Source of the DNA: Opisthocomus hoazin
Lineage: Eukaryota > Chordata > Aves > Opisthocomiformes > Opisthocomidae
Assembly: GCF_030867145.1 (NCBI RefSeq)
Contig: NC_134433.1
Location: 16,155,896 to 16,219,895, forward strand
Direction: 5' to 3'
Length of the DNA: 64,000 nt
Shown piece after piece: positions 36,125 to 46,900 of the stretch (positions are counted from its first letter, which is position 1; each line of letters begins with the position of its first letter). Below the pieces are notes generated by a model. The model ran no database searches, was not told the DNA's origin, and saw only the letters and a list, made by a program, of their open reading frames with translations. Made by a program: the position numbers and the translations under genes.

Positions 36125-36967
36125 CGGGTGCCGGGTGCCCCCGTGTCCCAGTGCCCCCACCGCCCTGCGTTTCCATGCACCGGAGCCCCCGCACCCCGGG
36201 CTCCTGCGTCCCAGTGTACCCCTGTACTGGGGCTCCCACATCCCAGTGCCCCCACGTCCCAGTGCCCCCACATCCCAGGCTCCTGCATCCCAGTGTACCC
36301 CTGCACCGGGGCTCCTGCACCCCACGGCCTCCGCGTCTCAGGGCTCCCACATCCCAGTGCCCCCGCGTCGCAATGCCCCCACATCCCGGTCCCCCCGCAT
36401 CCCAGTGTACCCCTGTACTGGGGCTCTTGCATCCCAGTGCCCCCGTGTCTCAGGGTTTCCATAAATTGGTGTCCCCTAGTCCTGGGGCTCCTGCACGCCT
36501 GTGGCCCCACATCCCAGGGCTCCTGCATTCTGGTGCTCCTGTTTCCTGGGGTTCCTGCTTCCCACTGCCCCTGCATCCCAGGGCTGCCACATCCCGGTGT
36601 CCCTGCGTCCCAGGGCTCCCACATCCCAGTGCCCCCATATCCCTGGGTTCCTGCATTCCAGGGCTCCCACATCCTGGTGCCCCTGCATCCCGGGGCTCCC
36701 ACATCCCACTGCCCCCATGTCCCTGGATTCCCACATCCCACTGCCCCCGTATCCATGGTTTCCTGTATTCCAAGGCTCCCACGTCTTGGTGCCCCCATGT
36801 CCCAGGGCTCCCACATCCCGGTCCCCCCATGTGCCAGGCTCCCACCTCCCACTGCCCGTGCGTCCCAGGACTCCCACATCCCAGTGCCCCCGTGTCCTGG
36901 TCTCCCACATCCCAGTGCCCCCATGTCCTGGTCTCCCACATCCCGGTGCCCCCGTGTCCCGGGGCTC
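36125..36967. repeat. GC-rich minisatellite upstream of MSI2 promoter
   Basis: About 840 bp of imperfect tandem units alternating phrases such as GGCTCCCACATCCCAGTG and CCCCCGTGTCCCA, a half-unit near 15-16 bp and a full unit near 30-33 bp. The first third uses a variant with CCAGTGTACCCCTG. Because the unit has few stops and is often near a multiple of three, it opens long Pro-rich (plus) and Gly-rich (minus) frames of 339 and 452 residues that are not genes. Copies are diverged, so the array is old or unevenly homogenised. Confidence 0.88.
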
Positions 36968-39900
36968 CGGCAGCGCCGCTGCAGCCTTCGGCCCCAGCAG
37001 GGCACTGCCCGGCGCGGTGACAGCCTTTACCCTCTGCTCCTTCATTTTACGCCCGGGGTTCGAACAGCGCTGCGGCGTCAGACGGAAGCGGCGACGGGGC
37101 TGCCGAGCGTTGTCGTAATTCTATAAGGTGAAAGCAATCAGTTTCACCCAAATTAGTAAGTGCTGAGCGGGAGCGTGGGCCGCCCACCCGCCGGGACCGA
37201 GCCACGGTGCCCTACATTTTCCGAACCATCCACTGGTTTTGAGGACCTCAGCTCGCCCAAGACCGCGTGCCTCCTAGCTGAAGCCCTCCCGGCTCCATGG
37301 CCGTGCCTCCACGAGCGATCCTGGGGTCACCAATGATTTCGAGCTCAGGAATTATAATTTTTGTTGGGGGGGAGGGGGGGATGAGGGCAGGGGGTAAATG
37401 TGCTTTCCAGCAGCAGCTAATGAACCGGGTGTGAGCCAGAGGACACGCGCGGGTCGGGTGGGTCAGGCCTGCTGGAGAAACAGTCTGCATCACCTTTTGA
37501 TGCAGACCACTGTAAAAACCTGATTAAATGCCCTTTACTGGGCTTGTTTCATCACAAAGTGCTGACCGGTGGTCCAGCAGCCTGGCAGGCGCCCGGGGGG
37601 TCTCCGTGCTCCTCCTCAGAGGGGCTGCACTGGCAGGCAGGGAAGACCCCGGCTGCTCCGGCCGGGACGGGAGCGGACCTGGCCCTGCCCAGGTGGGGCG
37701 AGCGGCACCAATGTGCCGAGTAAATGGACAGGGGGGATTAAAGAACAGTGTTTTTCTCCCTGCTCTGAGTCTCCTTTAGATCTTAGCTATTTCTCGTAAT
37801 AATCACCGGGAAATTGCTCGTCAGGAGTGTGGTTCCTGGGGTTATATTGGCTCTTTAATCTCTCTGACCGCGGCGCAGAATTTTAAAGGGGTTCCAGAAA
37901 GAACAAGCGTGACGTGGATTTTGCTGATGGACAGAGGGAACTTCAGTGGAGCTGATTACAGCTCAGGAGAAAAAAATTTGGATTTCTAGATATTAAAACG
38001 AAATCTCCACTGTAATCCCTTACATCAGTGAAAATTAGGGGTCAAATGGCTGGTGAAAGACTTTATCGGCGCTTTCTCTTTTCCGCCTTTCTCAGCGCTG
38101 TGGCCGGGTTCAGGCAGGGGACCAGTTCCAATCTGTTCAGTCAGTTTTGCTATTTCTCCTGCATGGGCTGCTGAGATTTACAAATTCAGCTCATTTTCAG
38201 CCAGCCTTCCATTACCGTGTGTGTTTTTGCCCTCGGTGAGGTTTGCAAACCTGAGCAGTTGATGTACGTACACTAAGCTGGAAACACCCCGCACCCTCAC
38301 TCCGGGTGTTTTGGCAAGGGCCATTCGATGGGGCTCGCAGGAGGAAAATCCCACTGGTGACCGATTTTGAGAAAGCCCGGGGCAGCGCAGCCAGGAAAGC
38401 GGGTGCAGGGCTCTCCCCTCTCTTGGGGGCTGCCCTCGCCCCTCTCCACGCCCAGCCCAGCCGCCGGTGATCCTCTGTAACGTCACCAAACACCAGTGAG
38501 CCCGTTCACCCTACCGGCCACCTCCACTCACATCCCAGTCAGCGCGCACCCACGGCAGGTAGTTACACCCACCTTTCTGAGGAGCGAATCATTCTAATAT
38601 TACCTAGGGCAGAATTTGGCCCAGGGAGTTACTAAAACCAGTAAAACGTCTGGGCTACATCCAGAAGAAACCAGTTTCCCCGCTGTCTGGCCCGAGTACA
38701 GAGCACCCAGGCACCCACTTTGCTGCCCTGCACGCAGACGTAGCAAGAGGCGAAGGGCTCACAAGCGGGGTCAGCACTGCCATGCTTCTGTCCCCAGACC
38801 CTCCGCGGTCAGCGTAGCCCTGAAACAGGGACTGACCGCGTCGCTGCCCCGAACAGCCGCCATAACCACTTCTCCAGGGATGCTCTGGGGCCGCGCCCAG
38901 CGCCTGAAGCCCACGGGTGCCAAACAGGACCCCCTGTCCCACTCCCCGCAGCAGGCAGCCAGCAGCGCCCGTCTCCAACGGTGCTGTTCCAGCCCCGGTC
39001 CCCAGCCGCTGCTCCAAACCAGGGAGAGCCTGGAGCCTTGCCCTTTGCTCTCCTCTCCGAGCTCGAACATTCATGCTAAAAATCTGAAGTCCCAGCAGAC
39101 TTTCAGGAGTAGGTAATGAACCGCAAAGCTGATATCTGTAGCTGCTGGTCAGGGGTAGCATTCTCCCTGGCTGCACAATTAAAAATTGGAGCATTTGTTC
39201 CAATAACAAGGAAAGTTACTGCTCTTGGTGCAAAGAAACCCAAGTTCTAGGCGGCAGCTCTGTAGGCAGAATTCAGGAAGACCGCATCTGTCCGTGTGCT
39301 CGTACAGCACCTAATTCTCATTAACGGGTTTTAGCCTTTCTGGTTTCCTTCCGATATACGGCAACTCTGTTTCACCGATCAGAGGTTGAGATGCCGAGTT
39401 TGTTAAGATAAATATTTATAAGGCCTGAGTAACATGTCACTCATCTCAGTGAAGATGCCTGGGTCCATAAACAGACCTTGGGCTCCTAAACCAGCCGGGC
39501 GCTTTTGAAAGCACTATGCCAGGCGAGGAAGCTGGCAGCTGAGCGGGGTGTAGGTCCTGATGGCCCGCGTTGCCGTCGTGTGCCCCAGCTGCTTGGACAT
39601 CTTGTCTATGCCGTGCAGTGATGCGGAATGGCTGCATCTAACCCACGCTGCCTGGAGAAGGAGTTCATCTGTCTGGTGCGGGAGAGATCTGCATTTATGT
39701 GTTGTATGCTCTATAAATTCAGTGTCGTAATAAAAAGGGTCTAAATCTTTACTGAATAATTCATTTTTGTGCATAGGGAAGAAATAATGACCTATATTAT
39801 ATTCCATCTATCATTTAGTGAGTTCTTGAGATTGATCGGCCAGTGGGTTTTGGAAGTCCCCGATGACTAACAGCGCGCTGCGGACTGGCCTGCCTGTTCC

Positions 39901-42900
39901 CCAGAGGTGGCTTCACCTGACACACATTATTTAGACAGCATTACGGAGCGGCAAGACACTAGGGAGCTGCCAGGATATCAAAGATCATTTAAAATGCAGA
40001 ATATGTCGTTGCAAACAATTGTTCTTGTTGACACAACTCTGCCTTTGGCGTTACCCCCAGTGTCGGCAGCAAGCTACAGCAACACGCGGGGAGATCAGCT
40101 TTGCCAACCCTGCCTCGGAGGAGATACGGCACGGAGGAAGGAAGCGACGTCTCCAGGGCCGTGGTTTCAGACCGGTCGTGGGGGTCTGGGAGGGTTGGCC
40201 AGAGACGGTCCACATCTCCAGAGAGCTGGGAGAAGGCTTGCTACACGTCACCGGCATTCGTAACAGAGGACAAGCTTTCACCTGCACAGCCCCCAGAAGT
40301 TTTGTTGTGATACTCATAGGCATAATTTCAGCAGAGCGCAGGCTCCGTGGCTCAGATATTTTTTACTGTGGTTTTTTTTCCGGCTGTCCATCCTTTAACA
40401 CCCACCTGCATTTCCTAGCAGTGAGCTCTACACGTCTTCCCCGGTCCTTCTTGTTGTTATCAGCTGCCGAACTGCGTGAGATGAAACCACAACGCCCAGC
40501 ACCCGATCACTACCCTTCTGCGGGGTCTGTGGGTGCCCGAGACCGGGCGCTGCCCCGGCCCAGCAGCACGCCCGGGCAAAGCTAGCAAAAGCCCCTCCAG
40601 TCTGGCTGTGCGTACAGGAGTTATTTCAAACCACGGCGGCCAGTCCCCAAACTGGACTGGGTTATCCTGGAACCAGCAGCTGTGGGGAAGCGACGCCGGC
40701 TCGCACACAGCGCCAAGGTGGCTCCGGACTTTTTGGGCAGGCACTGAAGTTTTTGCCAGTGGAAGTTCCAGACCTGCACCAAGTTACTTCAGCATCTTGC
40801 TAACAGAGACATTACACTGACCTTCTTAAAAACGTTGGGATTTTCATCTTAATTGAGAAAACAGCATTTTTCAACTGTTTCAAAAGAAGAATAAAACCCC
40901 AGTGTTATCAGGCCCATCTTTTAGATAATTGGGGGGGGGGGGGGGGGGGGAAGCTCTGTGAGGAAAGATTTCAAAGCCTGCTTTGTTTTCTTCAGCTTTG
41001 AAATCGACAGCCAGCCCTGAGAATTTTGTTTTTCAGAACTGCAGTGTTTAATTCTATTTACTACTTCCAGGCAATGCTATATATACACACACTGAAAAAC
41101 CCAACCAGACCACTTTCAACAAATCCTCCTGCCTCCTTCAGATGTGTCATTTCTCCTGTGGGCAGGAGTGCAGGATACCGATCAATTCCGTTAAAAACAA
41201 AAACAAAATGGGGAGGAGAAGTAGGGGAAGAGGAGGGCTGGTTTCGTCCCCGTGCAGCTCTCCCTGCGTGACCCAGCTCAGGCGACCATCTCGCAGACAC
41301 CTGCACTTCATCTTAAGGAAGGTTTTAATGCGGATTTTTTTCGAGGAGCTTTCCTTGACTACGCCAGTTGATAGCAGCTGGAAATCCAGGCACCCGTTTC
41401 TGTGCTTAGCAGCCTTGGAGCAGCCGGAGCTGTCCCTCGCGTTGCCTCTCGCCGCGGGACAGTTGGGTGCTCGCTTGGCTGTGCCGTGCGTGGCCGTGCC
41501 GGGGCAGAGGCCGAGCGCAGGACGGGGCTCCAGCGGCGCTGCCAGCGCTCCGCCGGCACCGTGCCCCAGTGCAGGCCACGGCAGCTGCGTGTGGGACATC
41601 CTTGTGCCGCTTCTGTGCCCCCGTCCAAGAGAGCACCCGGGAGCCTGGGCCGTGGCACCGCCTCTTGCCGGGGCTGCTCGGTGGGGAGAAGCACTCTGTG
41701 GGCCACCAGTACTCGTGGCTGGAGTTATGGCAGCAATCCCATCTCCTTCCCTCTACCTAAATGAGGCTGTCTACCTTGCTTTTCTGCCTGATTGATTGTA
41801 ACCAAAGGCCTTTAAGATCCTCTGACAAACCGTGCCTGAAGTCCAAACTAATATTATTAACTATGAATCTTCTCCTATAAATAATTCCCAAAAGTAGATC
41901 AATGCTACAACTGAGTCAATGGATTCACTGGAATAATTTCTTCCTGCTACTCCTGGATTTTTTTTCCCTGTCTCCACTAATCAATTATGATGATAAAACT
42001 GCCCTGGAACACCCCCAAAATAAAGATAAACAGTGTGTATTATCAGAGGCTGGGGATACGCGCAGCTCTGAAGATGTGTTACCTTCTCTGTGGCACATTT
42101 GTTTTCCCCTACAGACAGTTAAGGGAAAAAAAAGCAGAGGCACGGTAAATGAATGGTCTGGATGTAACACAGCATTAATTCCCTGACCTTCTGCATTGAG
42201 TGACTAAGAATCTCAATCTCAATTATTCCTTTCATGATGGAATCTAAAATAGACACAGCAAGTCCTCACATTCTTGCTCAAAACTGGGAGAGGTGGAATG
42301 AGACGAGCCGGCCTGATCATTTGGTACTGAAACCACATTCATTACCAGTTCCGTGTCATTCAAAAAAATTGACTGCAGGAGAAAGCAAGAGCATCCAAGG
42401 AGAATTGCTGCAAAGCATGCACAGGCAGTGTCTGTGTAAATACAGACACACAGCTACATATGCAGATGCACTGAAAAGTCACAGGTCCGAGGCTGAATCG
42501 GGGGTAGGAAAAACAAGTCGCTCCCTAGAGGGCATCACCGCTAGAAATTCCCAACAGGCAAACCAAAACTGATGAAAACGCCCTGAAAGGTTGATAAAAA
42601 AATCGACTCTCTGTAGATGGTGGGGATCCTTGGAACTATGCGAGTTCACCCCGCTAACAGGGACCATCTGAGGGACCCCGTCCCAAGGTCTGGGCACACC
42701 ACGCGACCTGGCAAGGCTCGAGGATGGGAGACCCGAGGGGAAGCCAAAGGGAGCCGTTCACTCTGCAGGGTTAATTGCTCTGCAGATCACCTCTGTTGCA
42801 CAGCTATGTCCCAAAGCATCTGCGTGCAGTGGCTGATCTAATGGTGAGAACAAAGAATTTTTCAGATCTTGCCTGGCTGTCGGGAGTGTGGGAAGGACAC

Positions 42901-43470
42901 GTCCCACCACGTCCCCTCGCCCAGAGGAGAGGCACCGAGGTGGCGGCTGCTCTCCCTCCACAGTGCTTTGTCCCTGGAGCTGTCTGAGCCATACCCTCCT
43001 CTGGCCCATGGTCCCGTTTCGACATCTTGGCATTCCCGCCCCTCTGGCAGACTGGAAATGGCAAAACTACCAATTTCTGGTGTTTCTTGCCTGACTTCAG
43101 GCCAGTTTATTTACTTCTCCACAGTTGAGCCAATAATTCTTATTGCTGGTACAGCAAATATCATCACCATCAAGTTCACGTCAAAGCTTCCATGAAGCTT
43201 GAGACTACCTCAGCACAGATCTTCAATGGGTATAAAACTGTCGTGGTTAAGCAATGTAAATTGGCTAAAGATCAACCGCTCACGCACGCACCTTTGAGGC
43301 ACTTTCCTGCAACTGAAAAGCGAGGATAAAAAGGCCCCAGACCCAGCTGTGCCACCCCCCCACGCAAGGGTCTGCGTCCTCAGCCACCGCCAGCCCTGTC
43401 GCAGCGTCGCGGCACGGCAGTGCGCAGGCAGGAGCCTCGCCCGCTGAACGCCGTGGCTATTCCCAAGGCT
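36968..43470. other. Non-coding stretch upstream of MSI2
   Basis: No recognisable gene. It mixes GC-rich patches (about 37560-37720, 38380-38480, 38680-39060, 41400-41700) with AT-rich ones, and holds the G20 run. An AT-rich block near 39330-39810 has conserved-looking texture and a 97-codon minus frame I do not recognise. Confidence 0.6.
40931..40950. repeat. G20 homopolymer
   Basis: Twenty consecutive G in an otherwise AT-rich intergenic stretch. Length uncertain. Confidence 0.75.
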
Positions 43471-43926
43471 CACAGAATCACAGAATCACAGAATAGTAGG
43501 GGTTGGAAGGGACCTCTGTGGGTCATCTAGTCCAACCCCCTGCCAAAGCAGGGTCACCTACAGCAGGCTGCACAGGATCTTGTCCAGGCAGGGCTTGAAT
43601 ATCTCCAGAGAAGGAGACTCCACAGCCTCCCTGGGCAGCCTGTTCCAGTGCTCCGTCACCCTCAGAGGGAAGAAGTTCTTCCTCATGTTCAGACGGAACT
43701 TCCTGCGCCTCAGTTTGTGCCCATTGCCCCTTGTCCTGTCACTGGGCACCACTGAAAAGAGCTTGGCCCCATCCTCCTGACACCCACCCTTCAGATATTT
43801 GTAGGCATTTATAAGGTCCCCTCGCAGCCTTCTCTTCTTCAGGTTGAACAAGCCCAGTTCCCTCAGCCTCTCCTCGTAGGGGAGATGCTTCAGTCCCCTC
43901 ACCATCCTCGTAGCCCTATGCTCCTT
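43471..43926 (-). mobile_element. CR1 LINE, 3' end, relatively young
   Basis: A 5'-truncated chicken-repeat-1 element in minus orientation. Its 3' end has three ATTCTGTG repeats, preceded by the typical GGACTAGATGACCC...GGTCCCTTCCAACC segment. The carboxy-terminal part of its ORF2 is still open for 115 codons (43905-43558), with phrases such as [38 protein letters not shown] and [10 protein letters not shown], which are standard CR1 ORF2 end motifs. The intact frame suggests modest age. Truncated copies like this cannot move on their own. Confidence 0.93.
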
Positions 43927-46900
43927 GGTCCCTCCATCCTGGAGTTACCTGTAACGTCATTCCCTGGCTTTCCGGCAGCAGAAGCGACCTGGACTCCCCA
44001 GCTTGCCTCTCTGGCCAGGGCCTGGCGCAGCGCGTGGGAAGTCTGCGACGAGCCTGGGAGACAAGAAGTCACACGCAGCCTCTGGCCATATCTTAAATTC
44101 CAGCACTGTACGTCAGGAAGAAATGTGCCCGGTAAATGTAGCTGTAACTGCATTAAACCACCATAATTTAATTCTAACCACATCATTACGGAGGCGCAGA
44201 TCAGATAAGCACGAAGAGCTCAGGAGAGATGAAGCCGGCGTTTGCCCGCTGCACCGACCGCACCAGGAGCCGTGCCCCGCCGACACCCGGCCCAACCCTG
44301 CCCACCACCGCACCCGCCACATGGACCCCATTTCGGGCTTGGAGACCATCGTGCTTCTTCCTCGTGGGATGTCGTGCGCATTTCAGCTGCAAAGCCGCCT
44401 CTGCAGAGGCATCCCCGCTCCCCTTTTCTGCTCCAGCCTGCCATTCGGCAAAACCGCTGCTCCCAAACCGGGCAGATCTCTGCACCCCCTCACCTGGGAG
44501 GGTGCTGGGATCCACAGACCTCTGCCAGTCGCAGTCCTGCCCGTGTCCGAGGGGCTTCGTCAGTGCTTTCAGTGGGAGGGAGCACGGCAGCCCATCGCTG
44601 TGCTCCTGCCCCGGCACCCCACCACGCTCGTCACTTCGTTGGGCTGCCCAGGGATCTCCAGCATCCCAGCCTGGAGCCCAGAGAGGAGGAGTTGCTGCGT
44701 TCCCCCCACAGCCTCTTCCAGACTCATCCGTCCCCACATGCTGTCACCTGAATGTTGTCCTTCGTCAGGGCGTCGGTGCCCTGGCCTAGATGACACCAGA
44801 CCCCCCCGTCTGGCCACGGACCAAAGCCCAGTCTTTGAGTCAGTACCAGTAAACATCCTCCTATCAGGAAGAGCTCTTCTTCTTCTCCTTTTGTCCTCTT
44901 CCAATATTTAAGAAATTCCTCATCTCTGAGTGTCCTCTCCCCTGAGATTTAAAACACTGCTGCACCGACTGTCAAGGTCCTGGATTCCCTGCCTGACTTT
45001 TGGGCAGCCATGAGATGAACTCTTTTGTTCCACATCATCTTAAGCAGAGGTTAACGATGAACTTGTGCTTGTGCTGTTGCTGAATCAGGGCTTTGCAGAC
45101 TTCCTGCTTTATTTATTTGGCTTTCTGCGATTGCAGAGCCGAGGCGGCAAGGATCCTACCTTGAACCTCCCCTGGGACTTCTTGTGATAGAAAGCAAAGG
45201 CTGCAAACACTGTGGAGTCTCTGCTGCATTAGGAGAGCAGTTTCATGAAGATTCATGTCTTTCATATTCTTCTATGAAATTAAAGAGCAGAGGAAAATCA
45301 TTCTCGAGGAAGTAACGATCTACTGCAGCAATTTAGATGTAAACATAATTAAGCAACTGGTCCTGACATACATGTCCCTTCTTGGCCAAAGTTAAAATGG
45401 AGCTTTCATCGATGTAAAGATCAAGCTATGCAAGTAATTTGAACAGGCTTCATCAGGAAAGTAAGACCCAAAACAGATGTTGGGTGGCAAGATCTATAGG
45501 AACGCTCCCCTCAGTCCTTCTGAGCCATATCCAGCTTTTTGGGTCCTTTGTTTCTCTTCTTACTTCCTCCACCTGCCACATCACGGATTATTATTCACAC
45601 TTCAACACGTATAAAAGCCTGTGCAAGCCACAGCTGACAACACAGCAAACCCGGTTTTCAGAGCCCAAATCAGGAAATGCTGCGATCACACTGGGATTAC
45701 ATCCCTCCATCCCACCCACAGCGGTTTGCCTTGGCGTGACGATGTGGGGTGCAGAGCCTGGAGCTGGGGTACCGCACCCCGGGAGAGGGAGATCGTTAAA
45801 CCTTCAATCCGTTCAGCTACGACTGCGGGAGCCACGCTGTGAGCTCCCGGTGTTGGATCAGAAACGCTACACCCCCAAGCCTCGAGAACCAAACCAGTAC
45901 AAAATCCTCCCTGCCCAGTTAGAGTCCGTTCGAAGCACTGCGTAGGCATGACTGCGTCTAAGCTGCCGTTGTGCCAGATTGGGTGCGACCTTTTTTTTCC
46001 ACAGCCTCAGCACGATTAACACGCACACCCTAACTAATTCAGCCGAAAGCAGGCTCTGTGTTTACCCCGGTGCAGACCGTGCCCGTCCTGCCCAGCAGCG
46101 CTCGGTCCCCGCACGAGGAGCTGGAGACTCAGCTTCAGGCCAGGTCTGCGGGGCTGCGCCTACCGAAGCAAAAGAGATTTAAACCCAGGTCAGCCAGGGG
46201 ATTTTCTGTGCAAGCTTTTCTGAATTAGTTTAAACCTGGCCGGCACAGGGTTAGTTGTACATTTAACAAACTGAAGTAAGAACTGAGGATTTAACATTTG
46301 GGTTTGGTAACTTGATTTCAAACAGGCACAACTACAAATAGACAATTTATAAGTGTAAATGCACTTAGAAACTGGTTATAGGTAAGCAAAATCAAGCTGC
46401 TCTTAAGCTGAGCTGGGAGCATCGAGCTTTGGCGGTGATATTTAGAGCTTTCCCAAGTCCCTGGGTGTGGAGTGATTTCCTAAAATTGCTCGTTTTTTTC
46501 TTGTCTTTTTGTTTAATGTAAATGCATAGTCTTTGAAGCTCCAAGGGAGGAACTTGAAAAATGTGACCTTTAGAGCTTTGATACTAGATGACAAATAAAA
46601 AGAATCCAAAGGACAATCGCTTTCAAAATATACATGGCTATTACTTAGCGAGCAGAGAATGGAAAGAAGGATGACATTTTTTTGCCTGGAGGCTAAGATT
46701 GACAGCAGGTTCTTATTTTATTCTTAAAATATTGGTGGGATAACATGGTACTGGCAAACTTCTGCTGTGTGCGACGTTGCCTGCCCCATCTTGCAGGACC
46801 AGGTGCTGCCTGGGTTCGGGGCTCGCTGGGCTGAGACCCCAGCCCTGCACAGACCCGAGCAGCGTTGGTGCGTTCCCAGCAGAGCTGGTGCCAAGTTACC

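Noticed and set aside
35647..37005. 452-codon minus-strand open frame
   Set aside because: It is mostly the translated minisatellite (Gly/Trp/Met-rich repeats); the plus strand is equally open, and there is no start context or known domain.
37045..37080. GGTTCGAAC resembling a tRNA B box
   Set aside because: The T stem does not pair and no D arm, anticodon arm or acceptor stem can be built upstream.
36001..37126. 339- and 332-codon plus-strand frames
   Set aside because: Same minisatellite read in two frames; Pro/Ser/Cys repeats follow the DNA unit.
44003..44911. 302-codon plus-strand frame
   Set aside because: Overlaps comparable frames in two other phases, is Pro/Arg/Ser-rich from base composition, and matches nothing I know.
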